Positions 24,930 to 33,788 are shown, counted from the first letter of the stretch. The stretch: DNA of 54,207 nt from Lachnospiraceae bacterium (GCA_022788085.1 JALEWA010000044.1:1-54207), one strand, 5' to 3'. The notes: generated from the sequence alone by a model not told the origin. Program-made: numbers and translations.

Positions 24930-24940
24930 AAAAGTTTGAA

Positions 24941-25882
24941 CTACAAAATTAATTTCACAAAATATGCCGCATACATAACAACCATCAAAATACCACCAGT
25001 ACGGTTCAGCTTCTTATTCTTAAATACGAAGAGCCAAAGTACTGCCATAACAAGGACTGCCACGATATTATCAAAGAGGAAGGCGTCTACATATGCAACC
25101 GGTGTGATCACCGCAGTTGTACCTAATACGAATAAAATATTGAACAGGTTGGAACCTACGATATTACCGACTGCAATATCGGTTTCCTTCTTGGATGCTG
25201 CCACACATGAAGTAACAAGCTCCGGCAGGGAGGTACCGAATGCTACAATCGTAAGACCGATTAATCTCTCACTCATGCCGAACTTCTGTGCAATGGCAGT
25301 TGCTGCATCAACGGTTACATTGGAACCCCATACGATTAATACACCACCGATAATAATCAATGCCAGAAGCTTTAATACGGTATCATTCTCGCCGGCTTCT
25401 TCTACCTCTTCCACTTCTCCCTGACCTTTCATTGCCATCTTAATCATATAGACAATATAGATGAGAAGCAGAATCCAGAAGATAATACCATCAACTCTAC
25501 CAATATTACCATCCATTGCCCCCAGAATCAGCATCAAAAGAGAAATACCAAAAACAAACGGAATGTCAATCTTAATCGAAGACGGCTTAACTGCAAGCGG
25601 ATAGATAATAGAAGCAAGTCCTAAAATCAAAAGCACATTCATGATATTACTTCCAAGTACATTACTGATTGCAAGGTCAACGCTTCCCTTCAATGCAGCA
25701 CTGATACTGACTGCTGCCTCCGGTGCACTCGTACCAAATGCCACAATCGTAAGACCAATAACAAGGTGTGGAATCCCAAACTTGTCTGCAATCTTAGAGG
25801 CACCATCAACGAACCAGTCAGCCCCCTTCATTAACATGACAAATCCAATCACCAGAAACAAAAACTGTAATACAATATCCAT
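24941..25882 (-). CDS. Calcium/sodium antiporter (CaCA family, YrbG-like)
   Basis: A 313-residue membrane exchanger with the two inverted alpha repeats of the family: GTSAPEAAVS...NVLGSNIMNVLLILG in the first half and GTSLPELVTS...NIVGSNLFNILFVLG in the second. About ten membrane segments and an acidic cytoplasmic loop (EVEEVEEAGEND) between the halves. It exchanges Ca2+ or another cation for Na+ or H+. AAGGAGAG precedes the ATG. A 42-bp element upstream (25908-25949) recurs upstream of the MATE gene. Confidence 0.93.
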   Translation of the reverse strand: MDIVLQFLFLVIGFVMLMKGADWFVDGASKIADKFGIPHLVIGLTIVAFGTSAPEAAVSISAALKGSVDLAISNVLGSNIMNVLLILGLASIIYPLAVKPSSIKIDIPFVFGISLLMLILGAMDGNIGRVDGIIFWILLLIYIVYMIKMAMKGQGEVEEVEEAGENDTVLKLLALIIIGGVLIVWGSNVTVDAATAIAQKFGMSERLIGLTIVAFGTSLPELVTSCVAASKKETDIAVGNIVGSNLFNILFVLGTTAVITPVAYVDAFLFDNIVAVLVMAVLWLFVFKNKKLNRTGGILMVVMYAAYFVKLIL

Positions 25883-25907
25883 AATGGTTCTCTCCTTATT
25901 TTTCTAA

Positions 25908-25949
25908 TGTACTCTCAGAAATCCATATACTAAAGATTCAGAGCTTACA
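25908..25949 (+). repeat. 42-bp shared element, copy 1 (upstream of the Ca2+/Na+ antiporter)
   Basis: The first 21 bases (25908-25928) are identical to the reverse complement of 38265-38285, upstream of the MATE gene. The remaining 21 bases agree at about 14 positions. In the other copy the ends form TGTACTCT/AGAGTACA; here the right arm is degenerate. Confidence 0.7.
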
Positions 25950-25972
25950 TCCTAAAGTAATGAATAAGTTTA

Positions 25973-26575
25973 TCACTTGCTCCTTTTGCTGTCAATTGCT
26001 TCCGCATGAATATTCGGACCAAGCATACCCAATTTAAAATGTTTCCTGCACAAAGCCACATAACTGTCGTTTGCCCCCAGCATGACCTGCTCTCCATCCC
26101 TGACAATTCCCTTTTCGTTATATCGCGCGTTGCAGGTTGCCTTCTTGCCACACCAGCACACAGTCTTAATCTCGCTGATGGTATCCGCAATAGCAATCAA
26201 ACGCTCACTACCGCTAAACAGATTATTCTGGAAGTCAGCCCTAAGTCCATAGCACACAACAGGAACATCGAAAAAGTCAACAATATCTGACAGGAAATCA
26301 ATCTGCTCCCTCGTCGCAAACTGAACCTCATCCACAATAATACAGTCATAAGCCCTAATCTGTTCCTCTGTCATCAGCTGCAATTCCTTAAGTAGCACAC
26401 AATCCATTTCAAGTCCGATTCTGGAGCGAATCTTCCTTGCCCCATCTCTGGTATCTGCCTCCGTCTTACACAACAATGCTTTCTGCCCAACTTCTTCATA
26501 GTTGAAATGTGTCATCAGCGCATTGGCTGTCTTGGAGCTGTTCATTGCCCCATAATAATAATATAGCTTTGCCAT
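25973..26575 (-). CDS. tdk: Thymidine kinase
   Basis: A 200-residue type II thymidine kinase that phosphorylates thymidine/deoxyuridine for salvage. The P-loop reads GAMNSSKT, the Walker B region DCIIVDEVQF, and the zinc site CWCGKKATCNAR plus a distal LCRKHF cysteine. Its ATG is one base beyond the stop codon of the DUF1275 gene, and its GAGGAGG lies inside that gene, so it looks translationally coupled to the lipid-type operon upstream. Confidence 0.96.
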   Translation of the reverse strand: MAKLYYYYGAMNSSKTANALMTHFNYEEVGQKALLCKTEADTRDGARKIRSRIGLEMDCVLLKELQLMTEEQIRAYDCIIVDEVQFATREQIDFLSDIVDFFDVPVVCYGLRADFQNNLFSGSERLIAIADTISEIKTVCWCGKKATCNARYNEKGIVRDGEQVMLGANDSYVALCRKHFKLGMLGPNIHAEAIDSKRSK

Positions 26576-26576
26576 G

Positions 26577-27251
26577 TTACTTCCTCCTCATACTATGTTT
26601 CTTCTTCCCCATCAGAAGAAAACTGATCATTAATAATATATCGCAGCACCAGACTGTCCGCATTCCAAATCTAAGAGATAGATTTCCCCCTATTCCTGCA
26701 CCAATGGCAAAGACAGCTATGATACCAAAATAATACATTGCCTGCTTCAGATTTTCTTTCCGCTTTTCCCGAAGATATACGGAAAATGCCGCTGTGCCGC
26801 TTCTTAGGTTACCTATGCACATGGTACTTGCATATGCATAACCATTCACCTTGCGAAACGCCTGAACCTGCATGGCACAGGCAAAAGACACTAACGACGT
26901 CGCAATTAAGTTCCATGCCTCCGGCATAAATCCGACGCTGAATAATATAATCATTTCCAGTACCAGAATACCCTGTCTCCAATGAAGCTTTTGAGCAAAC
27001 TGAAAGCGGTTCTGAATCCGCTCCGCACAGAAAACACCAAGTACAAAAGCTATTAGTGGAAACAGATAGCGTAATCCCTGCATCCATTCACCCACCATAA
27101 GGTGCTGACTCATCAAAATCACATTTCCTGTTTGAGCATTCGAAAATACACCATCTCTTACAAAATAAGTGTACGCATCCTGAAAGCCCCCTGACAGTGC
27201 CAGGAAACTACAATTTAGAAAGGTATCCGACATTTGCTTTTCTTCTCTCAT
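26577..27251 (-). CDS. YoaK/DUF1275 family membrane protein
   Basis: A 224-residue integral membrane protein with about six hydrophobic segments. It matches DUF1275 (YoaK): an early GGFQDAYTYFVRDGVFSNAQTGNVIL motif region and TMCIGNLRSGTAAF. No function is established for the family, though a transport role is often assumed. Its ATG overlaps the stop of the nucleotidyltransferase gene by 4 bases. Confidence 0.85.
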   Translation of the reverse strand: MREEKQMSDTFLNCSFLALSGGFQDAYTYFVRDGVFSNAQTGNVILMSQHLMVGEWMQGLRYLFPLIAFVLGVFCAERIQNRFQFAQKLHWRQGILVLEMIILFSVGFMPEAWNLIATSLVSFACAMQVQAFRKVNGYAYASTMCIGNLRSGTAAFSVYLREKRKENLKQAMYYFGIIAVFAIGAGIGGNLSLRFGMRTVWCCDILLMISFLLMGKKKHSMRRK

Positions 27252-27997
27252 GTTGCATCCTCATCCTTTCCTCTATCTCTCTCATCAAAAAGCCTGATTT
27301 CCTGCGAAACCCTCTTATAATCTTCTTCATTATCAATTTCATCAACATACTCATCCCGGTAAGACATTCCATATATCATGATTTGATCTGTTATTTCATT
27401 CAATGCATTCTCTGCATACACCTTTACGACACCTTTGTTCACATACTCCGATACTTTATCCCTCCAAATGGCTATGGTATCTTTGCTTAATTTGTATAGC
27501 GGTTGAAATGCATAGCAGTCTGAGTCAAAAATATCCACGGATACTTCCTTTAAAATGCCGTTCTGAAATCTTCCTTTAAAATCCTTCTGCGGAAGGCTTC
27601 TGGTTTCATCATACAGACAAACAGAATCCTTCCCATACTTGAGAAGTTTCTGAACTAACGTCTTACTAAAAACAAGGTCTCCATGTAACAGAAGCACATC
27701 ATCATCCAACAGGTTTCCGGCAAGATTCATGGAAACAATATAATTCGTTTTCTTATAATCAGGATTATGAACAAATTCAATATGCAGTTCTTCAAACTGC
27801 TCTGCCACTTTATAGAGCTGTTCCTTAAAAGGGCCTGTCGTAATAACATACTCCTTTATTCCGCATTCGCTTAAGATTCTAAGCTGTCTTTCCAAAATGG
27901 TCTCTCCATTATAAAGCTCACACATACATTTAGGTTTATACCTTGTATGCCCGCTCATTCGGCTTCCCATTCCTGAGTTAAATATTACTGCCTTCAT
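27248..27997 (-). CDS. Sugar/alcohol-phosphate nucleotidyltransferase (LicC/IPCT-like)
   Basis: A 249-residue GT-A fold NTP transferase. The signature loop NSGMGSRMSGHTRYKPKCM and the metal-binding LLLHGDLVF are intact, resembling CTP:phosphocholine or CTP:inositol-phosphate cytidylyltransferases. In this operon it probably makes the CDP-alcohol used by the phosphotransferase encoded two genes upstream. The head-group alcohol is not known. AGAGGA precedes the ATG, which overlaps the previous stop by 4 bases; the C terminus is highly charged. Confidence 0.8.
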   Translation of the reverse strand: MKAVIFNSGMGSRMSGHTRYKPKCMCELYNGETILERQLRILSECGIKEYVITTGPFKEQLYKVAEQFEELHIEFVHNPDYKKTNYIVSMNLAGNLLDDDVLLLHGDLVFSKTLVQKLLKYGKDSVCLYDETRSLPQKDFKGRFQNGILKEVSVDIFDSDCYAFQPLYKLSKDTIAIWRDKVSEYVNKGVVKVYAENALNEITDQIMIYGMSYRDEYVDEIDNEEDYKRVSQEIRLFDERDRGKDEDAT

Positions 27998-28662
27998 ATT
28001 TTGTCCTCTATATTATTTCTTTTGATAAGTCTTGCCATCAGCTTTCCATTCAGTTGAAAGAACATCACTATATTTTTCCCAGTACCAACCTTCTCCATAT
28101 AGCCGGCTGTCTCTATTCCCTGCCTTGCCACGCATTTTTCTTTATAAAAATAGTCTGCAAGTAACAAATCGATATCCCTAATGCTGTAGCGGTAATACTT
28201 ACTATCCATCGTCACAGAATTGGAAAGCTCCAGGATTTTCCCTGTAAAGGACATACAATTATGTGTCTTGTAGATAGGAAATCCATGTAAAACCGGCATC
28301 GTCACCATGGAAAACAGATTAAATAAGTATTCCTCATCCTCCTGAACAGAATCAATGTAGGCTCTTATTCTCTGCATATTTTCCGCCACGACCGGTATTC
28401 TAAATACCTTAAGCTTTACCCTGCTTTGCTGCCCAAATGCATAACAATCCCGTGTTTCGTGCATAAATCCTGCATCAAAGGGAGCATAGTGCTTTCGTCT
28501 TGAAAAGGTAATAAAATCCGTAAGGCTTTCGTCCAGACAGATTGCAATATGCGTATACTCATATCGTGTTATCCCTCTTACAAGCTTTCCAAGCCCTGTT
28601 AATGCCCTGACCAGCACAATATATAGATATTCTTCCTGTTCCTTACTGTTGTTTGTTCTCAT
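27994..28662 (-). CDS. Putative permuted papain-fold (NlpC/YiiX/LRAT-like) protein
   Basis: A 222-residue protein without signal peptide. I recognise a likely circularly permuted NlpC/P60-type arrangement in which a catalytic His comes first (EYTHIAICL, His near 38) and Cys later (KTHNCMSFTGK, Cys near 136), as in YiiX and the LRAT/HRASLS acyltransferase-phospholipase group. This assignment rests on motif order and spacing only. Its place between a CDP-alcohol phosphotransferase and a nucleotidyltransferase suggests action on a lipid ester or amide. It overlaps the upstream gene by 20 bases and the downstream one by 4. Confidence 0.6.
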   Translation of the reverse strand: MRTNNSKEQEEYLYIVLVRALTGLGKLVRGITRYEYTHIAICLDESLTDFITFSRRKHYAPFDAGFMHETRDCYAFGQQSRVKLKVFRIPVVAENMQRIRAYIDSVQEDEEYLFNLFSMVTMPVLHGFPIYKTHNCMSFTGKILELSNSVTMDSKYYRYSIRDIDLLLADYFYKEKCVARQGIETAGYMEKVGTGKNIVMFFQLNGKLMARLIKRNNIEDKI

Positions 28663-29326
28663 AATCCTTCCTGCGCAGTCTGCTGTATAGCTGTATCTGT
28701 AATCGAATCATTTCATAGTACATTGGGATTCCGCCCAACAAAAATACGATATCTGCAAATTTTAGTCCTATTCCCAAAACTGCTAAAACAGATTCCTTTC
28801 CACATATCATGCTGCCAATACACACGATGACAAAGACCATATGTGTTTCTATTGGACCAAGTCTTGGGAACAGGAATTCCTTCAGATACATAATATAATT
28901 CATTGCTGTAAACATGAGTAAAGCATAAACCGGCACCAGACATATTGCAATCGGAAAGCTTACAAACCCTGATACCGCAAGCGCAATAATCAGATAAGTA
29001 ATGTGTAAAATATCTGTCAGTAAATCAAAATAACCGCCTGCAAGAGAAGTCATATTCCTGCTTCTTGCAACATAACCATCTAAATCATCGCAAATCAGAT
29101 GACAGCACAGTCCAATTATCGTACCAATCAAAAATAAGGAATTTATCCTTGCCAGAAAAGCACAAATGATTCCAACAAGACCTCCCAGAGCCCCCAGTAA
29201 AGTTACCTGATTTGGTGTAACGCTTTGCGGGATATGTACTCCAATCGTTCGGTATAAAAACTTCTGAAGTCCTGTTTCCAGTCTGCTTGGTATTATTTTC
29301 TTTACTTCATTCTTCTTCTCTTCCAT
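28643..29326 (-). CDS. CDP-alcohol phosphatidyltransferase (Kennedy-type)
   Basis: About 227 residues with six or seven membrane segments. The CDP-alcohol phosphotransferase motif D-x2-DG-x2-AR-x8-G-x3-D-x3-D is complete (starting at CDDLDGYVAR). The opening VTPNQVTLLGALGG and a later FPRLGPIETHM resemble choline/ethanolamine phosphotransferases that move a phospho-head group from a CDP-alcohol to diacylglycerol. I chose the ATG at 29326, 5 bases after AAAGGTGA; a GTG at 29335 lies in that site. The gene follows the radical SAM gene with almost no gap. Confidence 0.88.
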   Translation of the reverse strand: MEEKKNEVKKIIPSRLETGLQKFLYRTIGVHIPQSVTPNQVTLLGALGGLVGIICAFLARINSLFLIGTIIGLCCHLICDDLDGYVARSRNMTSLAGGYFDLLTDILHITYLIIALAVSGFVSFPIAICLVPVYALLMFTAMNYIMYLKEFLFPRLGPIETHMVFVIVCIGSMICGKESVLAVLGIGLKFADIVFLLGGIPMYYEMIRLQIQLYSRLRRKDYENKQQ

Positions 29327-29340
29327 GTAAATCACCTTTT

Positions 29341-30717
29341 CTACTTATCATCATTCTTCCTGTCCACAAACATATTTCTGATAAAGGATCTGATATAATC
29401 CCCATAATCGATAAAATCATATACGCCTTCTCTTTTTGCCTTAAGAAATAATCGAATGAGCAGAATATAATAATGAATATAGTATCTCTTAACACCCATT
29501 TTTGCAGGTTTTGCAACAAGATGCAGATAATCATAATGTGACGGATTATCTGTTATGAGACGTTCCTTATATCGCTCGTAGGAATCAAGTCCAAGCTCCG
29601 GTGTATAAATCGAAATCGCCGTATGCCTTACCTCATGCTTTTTAATCCATTGATACAGGCTTCTGAAATCTTTCCCTGTAAAATCAAGATCCACAATGAA
29701 CATTCCCATGATATGAATTCCCAGTGCATTACAGATTTCAACACTTTTTACATTATCATCCATGTTTGACTTCTTGTGATAATCTGCCAGGTATTCTTCC
29801 CGAATAGTCTCCAGACCTACCAGCACATAATACAGTCCAATGTTCTTTAACTCCTGCATCAGTTCTTTATGCTTTGCAATAAAGTCAGCCCTTCCGTAGC
29901 AAATGTATTTTTTCCTGATGTTCTTTTCCTTAATCAGTTCCACAAAACGGTTCAGACGCTGCTCATTGAACAGGAAATCATCATCCACAATATAAATATG
30001 ATCTGATTTTATCTGCTCAATTTCACAGACAACATCCTCAATATCCCTGCATACATATTCTCCACAATTCATCTTGTTTCTATGGCAAAAGCTGCAGCTG
30101 TAAGGACAGCAGTAGGCAGTTCTTACCCATGCTGCATGCTCCAGCTCCAGATAACGGTAGTTATTGGGATGCTCATAGAAGTATGTCCTGTCAGGTAATG
30201 GTAGTCTCTTAATATCAAATGGACAGGAAGGATTCCTGATCCATTTACCATCCCTCTGATAACAGATTCCATCTATCCTCTCAAGCGCTTTCTCATCATG
30301 AGAAGCAGAAACGTTAATCAAATCAAGAATCTTGAAAATATCAAATGTAGTCAGGATATAGTCAACGTAATCCTGATACATTCTTTCATAGCATAGCTGC
30401 GCATGGAGACCTCCTATGATTGTCAAGATATCCTTTCGATAATTCTTCGCATCTGCGCAGTATTCCAGCATGAAGTTTTCCTGTCTTGTCCTTCCGCAAA
30501 CATATACGACATCAGGATTCACTGCACGAATGGCGGCCGGAACTCCTGTCTGCTCAATCTGACCATCATACAGGTGTACCTGATGTCCCCTGGCTTTGAG
30601 CATACTCGAAATATATTCCAGCTCTAAGCATTCATTCTCTATTATACCGACAAAGTTGTACTTCGTTCTGGAAATCTCAGGATGAATCAATAAAAATGTC
30701 AACTTATTGTCTTTCAT
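29341..30717 (-). CDS. Radical SAM enzyme with B12-binding-like N-terminal domain
   Basis: A 458-residue protein of the class with an N-terminal cobalamin-binding-type domain (about 1-150, without the DxHxxG motif) and a radical SAM barrel. The [4Fe-4S] cysteines are in CCPYSCSFC (C204-x3-C208-x2-C211). Relatives catalyse C-methylation, cyclisation or C-C coupling at unactivated carbons, including on lipids. Its position between an acyl-CoA ligase and a CDP-alcohol phosphotransferase suggests modification of an acyl chain or lipid precursor. It overlaps the ligase gene by 14 bases. Confidence 0.88.
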   Translation of the reverse strand: MKDNKLTFLLIHPEISRTKYNFVGIIENECLELEYISSMLKARGHQVHLYDGQIEQTGVPAAIRAVNPDVVYVCGRTRQENFMLEYCADAKNYRKDILTIIGGLHAQLCYERMYQDYVDYILTTFDIFKILDLINVSASHDEKALERIDGICYQRDGKWIRNPSCPFDIKRLPLPDRTYFYEHPNNYRYLELEHAAWVRTAYCCPYSCSFCHRNKMNCGEYVCRDIEDVVCEIEQIKSDHIYIVDDDFLFNEQRLNRFVELIKEKNIRKKYICYGRADFIAKHKELMQELKNIGLYYVLVGLETIREEYLADYHKKSNMDDNVKSVEICNALGIHIMGMFIVDLDFTGKDFRSLYQWIKKHEVRHTAISIYTPELGLDSYERYKERLITDNPSHYDYLHLVAKPAKMGVKRYYIHYYILLIRLFLKAKREGVYDFIDYGDYIRSFIRNMFVDRKNDDK

Positions 30718-32416
30718 GTTTTGCTTTTTCCTCTTTTATCAATTCATTATAAGCTATCTTTCCAACAAGTGTTTTCGGCAGTTCTTCCCGGAATTCATAT
30801 TCATATGGCAGGGAATATTTTGCAAGATTCTTCTCACAATGCGCCTTTATGGAAGACAACATTTCTTCTGTTGGTTTCTTACCCTTTTTCAACACGATAA
30901 ATGCTTTTGCGACCTGCATCTTATATGGATGCTCAATTCCAATTACACAGGACATTAAGACATCCGGATATGAATCAATTACATTTTCTATGTATTGCGG
31001 ATACAGGCAATAACCGGAGCTCATAATCAGTCTTTTCAGCCTTTGCTTAAAGTAAACAAAGCCATCCTCATCCATATATCCCAAATCACCTGTATGCAGC
31101 CAGACACGACCATCCTCATGCTTTCTCAAGGTCATCTCTGTCTCCTTCTCATCATTCAGATAGCCCTTCATGACCGTTGATCCGCTTAAGACAATCTCGC
31201 CTTCTTCTCCATATGGAAGACTTACCTGTGTATTTGGCTTTACTATCTTATAATAAGTATCAGGATAAGGAATTCCAATACTTCCTTCACGATAATAATT
31301 TATCGGTGTCAGGCAGCTTCCTGTTACACATTCCGTAAGACCATATCCCTCTCTTACCTGAATCCCTGCACCATGCTCCTTTAAAAAGCTGTCTATTTTC
31401 TTCTTTAGTTCAACGCTAAGAGAATCACCACCTGAAATCACACACTTTAGAAATGATAAATCATACCCTTCTAAATGCTCATTCTTTAACAAAGCCTCAT
31501 ACAAAGTAGGTACTCCTGCTATGATATTAGGCTTATACTTTTTGAGTAATTTGTGAAAGGTCTTGGCACTAAACTGCGGAAGCAGAATGCTTGTGCCGCC
31601 AAAATACTGTACCGTATGGATGCAGATTCCTAATCCGAATCCATGAAAAACGGGCATAATGGCCAATACCTTATCCTTCTCCTGCAGACAGGCACATGCT
31701 TCGACGCCCTGCATGGCAAGTGCATTAAAGTTCAGATTCGTAAGCTCGATTCCCTTTGGGTATCCGGTCGTACCTCCACTGTATAAAATGGCAGCAACAT
31801 CCTGTCCTTTCCCTTTATCCTCTGTCACGAGTTGGGCTTGTTCTCCCTGTTTCACAAATTCCTTCCAGCTAATGAACTCCTTACCGGACGTCCTTGTGTT
31901 CTTTCTTCCCTTTGTCATCCGGTAAGCTGCCTTCATAAAGAAAGGCATGGAATCACCCGGCGATACCACAATAATCTGTTTTAACGGAGTTTCTTTGAAT
32001 ATATTCTCAAGCTTTGGAAGGGTAATATCAATGGAAATGATATATCTGCTTTGGGATATATTCAGATAATGTTTTATTTCATTTTCTGCAGAAAGCGGAT
32101 GAATCATATTTGCTACTGCGCCAATGCGGTTAATGGCATAAAAAGCTATCACTGCCTCCGGTGTATTTGGCATACAGATACTGACTTTTTCCTTTTCTTC
32201 TATCCCTAATGCCTTAAACGCCTTTGCGCACTGCTCTATCTCCTTCAGGAATTGCCCATATGTCCTTTTTGTTCCATAATACTCATAGCTGATATGATTT
32301 GGATGTTTATCCGCAGATTCCTTTAACATCCTGTAAATGGAAATATCCGGGTAGTCCAAATGCGCCCTTATGCCGTCATAATACTTATACCATGGAGTCT
32401 CTATGTTCTGGTTCAT
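30704..32416 (-). CDS. AMP-dependent fatty acid--CoA (or acyl) ligase
   Basis: A 570-residue ANL-superfamily adenylating enzyme. The P-loop reads YSGGTTGYPKGIEL, the adenylate-binding motif EGYGLTECVTGS, and the hinge region WLHTGDLGYMDEDGF; the catalytic Lys is in PKTLVGKIAY near the C terminus. Length and motifs fit long-chain acyl-CoA ligases. It probably activates a fatty acid for the PlsC-like acyltransferase, whose gene it overlaps by 32 bases. Confidence 0.92.
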   Translation of the reverse strand: MNQNIETPWYKYYDGIRAHLDYPDISIYRMLKESADKHPNHISYEYYGTKRTYGQFLKEIEQCAKAFKALGIEEKEKVSICMPNTPEAVIAFYAINRIGAVANMIHPLSAENEIKHYLNISQSRYIISIDITLPKLENIFKETPLKQIIVVSPGDSMPFFMKAAYRMTKGRKNTRTSGKEFISWKEFVKQGEQAQLVTEDKGKGQDVAAILYSGGTTGYPKGIELTNLNFNALAMQGVEACACLQEKDKVLAIMPVFHGFGLGICIHTVQYFGGTSILLPQFSAKTFHKLLKKYKPNIIAGVPTLYEALLKNEHLEGYDLSFLKCVISGGDSLSVELKKKIDSFLKEHGAGIQVREGYGLTECVTGSCLTPINYYREGSIGIPYPDTYYKIVKPNTQVSLPYGEEGEIVLSGSTVMKGYLNDEKETEMTLRKHEDGRVWLHTGDLGYMDEDGFVYFKQRLKRLIMSSGYCLYPQYIENVIDSYPDVLMSCVIGIEHPYKMQVAKAFIVLKKGKKPTEEMLSSIKAHCEKNLAKYSLPYEYEFREELPKTLVGKIAYNELIKEEKAKHERQ

Positions 32417-33014
32417 CAGTTGTATATTCCTCTCTTGCTGCTAAAATCAGACCTTTGACGGTCTGGTATAATGTCTCATTTGCATCCTCTATGGACAAAT
32501 CTGTAATATCCAACGGTTTCCCGAAAGTAATTTTTAAGTCCCTGCTCCAAAACTTATACTCACCTGTTATTGCATAAGGAACTATCATGCTGTTTGTTCT
32601 TTTTGCCATAACAACTGCACCATATTTAAATGGCAGAAGAATTTCCTTTGTATAATTTCTTTTTGCTTCCGGTGAAACATTAATAAGACAGTCCTGATTC
32701 AGGAAATCTACTGCACTATGTAAAGCTTCCCTGTTATGATCTGCATGAAGGTCTACCGGTATGGTTCCAATTGCCCTGAAGAATCCACCAAAGCAGCCAT
32801 CATGCAGTTCCTTTTTGGCAAGTGTATGAACCACCCTTGAGGTCGAAACATCTACAAGGATAGGGTCTAATGCATGCTTATGATTTCCCGCTATGACAGC
32901 CCTTCCATTTTGAGGAATATATTCTTTATTCACTATCGCAGGATGATAAAACGCCTGAAATACCACTCCTAAAAGCGGTCTAAGTATTCTATATAATATC
33001 GGATTATCGCTCAA
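32385..33014 (-). CDS. PlsC-like lysophospholipid acyltransferase
   Basis: A 209-residue membrane-associated acyltransferase. The catalytic NHx4D motif is present as GNHKHALDPI; the second conserved block, normally FPEG, reads NVSPEAKRN, a divergence from canonical PlsC. It would esterify a glycerol-phosphate lipid. Start is a TTG at 33014 preceded by AGGAGAG; no in-frame ATG lies nearby. It heads the core of the overlapping lipid-type genes, 20 bases after the DUF3592 gene. Confidence 0.88.
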   Translation of the reverse strand: MSDNPILYRILRPLLGVVFQAFYHPAIVNKEYIPQNGRAVIAGNHKHALDPILVDVSTSRVVHTLAKKELHDGCFGGFFRAIGTIPVDLHADHNREALHSAVDFLNQDCLINVSPEAKRNYTKEILLPFKYGAVVMAKRTNSMIVPYAITGEYKFWSRDLKITFGKPLDITDLSIEDANETLYQTVKGLILAAREEYTTDEPEHRDSMV

Positions 33015-33034
33015 CTCTCTCTCCTGTCTTTCTC

Positions 33035-33754
33035 TTATGTAAAATCTACTATCTTACCCTGCAGAACCTCATTGACTGCTACATAGTACTTGCTATAATC
33101 TTTTTCATCTACATAAACATCAATCATAGCACCCTTAGGCAAAACACTTTCCGGATTTGTCCATATACTGCCACTCTTAAAACGGTAAATCGTGCCGGAA
33201 TAGGCATCCTTATAGGTACAGTACACAATATAAGGATGTGTTCCATTCACGGAAATGTTCCTGTTAAGATCAATGCTTTCCACCTGTGCATGAAGAACAT
33301 GTCCTGCTGCAAGCAGCTTTTGATTCTGTTTTCTTCTGCTAAGCATGACAGCACATGGAATAATGCCAATTAGAGAAAAAACCGCACCCAAGATTCCTAA
33401 AATGATGGATGGGAAGTAGACCATAGAACTTGTTCTGACCCTTCCCGGTTCATCCGGATCGTAAAGTAATTCTATTTCAGCGCCTTCATACATACTACTG
33501 CTATATTCACTCAGTCTGACATCACGATATTCCTTTCCGCGAACGGTATAGCTTACCAATACAGAATGCTTTACGTCATTATCAGAATCACGGTAAGTAT
33601 CAATATCAGTAATCACTCCTGTTACATGCTCCGCTGTCTGTCCAAACTTTACAGATGATACTGTCATGAATGCAGCTCCGGCTAAAAGAATGATTCCAAT
33701 TACCGCAAATATAGCAAATAGAACCAGCACAAAATTATCTTTTCCTTTTTTCAT
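33035..33754 (-). CDS. DUF3592 domain membrane protein
   Basis: A 239-residue protein with an N-terminal hydrophobic segment, a beta-rich DUF3592-type extracellular domain (about 40-115), a second membrane segment near residue 125 and a second soluble beta-rich domain. Function of the family is unknown. GGGAGAG precedes the ATG. With only 20 bases to plsC it may belong to the same transcript. Confidence 0.75.
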   Translation of the reverse strand: MKKGKDNFVLVLFAIFAVIGIILLAGAAFMTVSSVKFGQTAEHVTGVITDIDTYRDSDNDVKHSVLVSYTVRGKEYRDVRLSEYSSSMYEGAEIELLYDPDEPGRVRTSSMVYFPSIILGILGAVFSLIGIIPCAVMLSRRKQNQKLLAAGHVLHAQVESIDLNRNISVNGTHPYIVYCTYKDAYSGTIYRFKSGSIWTNPESVLPKGAMIDVYVDEKDYSKYYVAVNEVLQGKIVDFT

Positions 33755-33788
33755 TTGTCTCTCCCACTTTTCCCTTCTTATAGTGTGA

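Larger units (their letters stand above)
24417..24940. other. Gene-free region of palindromic repeats
   Basis: A 524-base AT-rich stretch with no plausible coding frame. It contains, in order, the eight-block CATCGA array (24450-24669), a 169-base imperfect palindrome (24690-24858) and a 29-base hairpin whose loop also occurs before clpX (24901-24929). I saw no clear terminator for the plus-strand hydrolase gene. Confidence 0.7.

Noticed and set aside
25973-33754. Prophage or integrative element
   Set aside because: No integrase, att-like repeats or phage genes; all genes look chromosomal.
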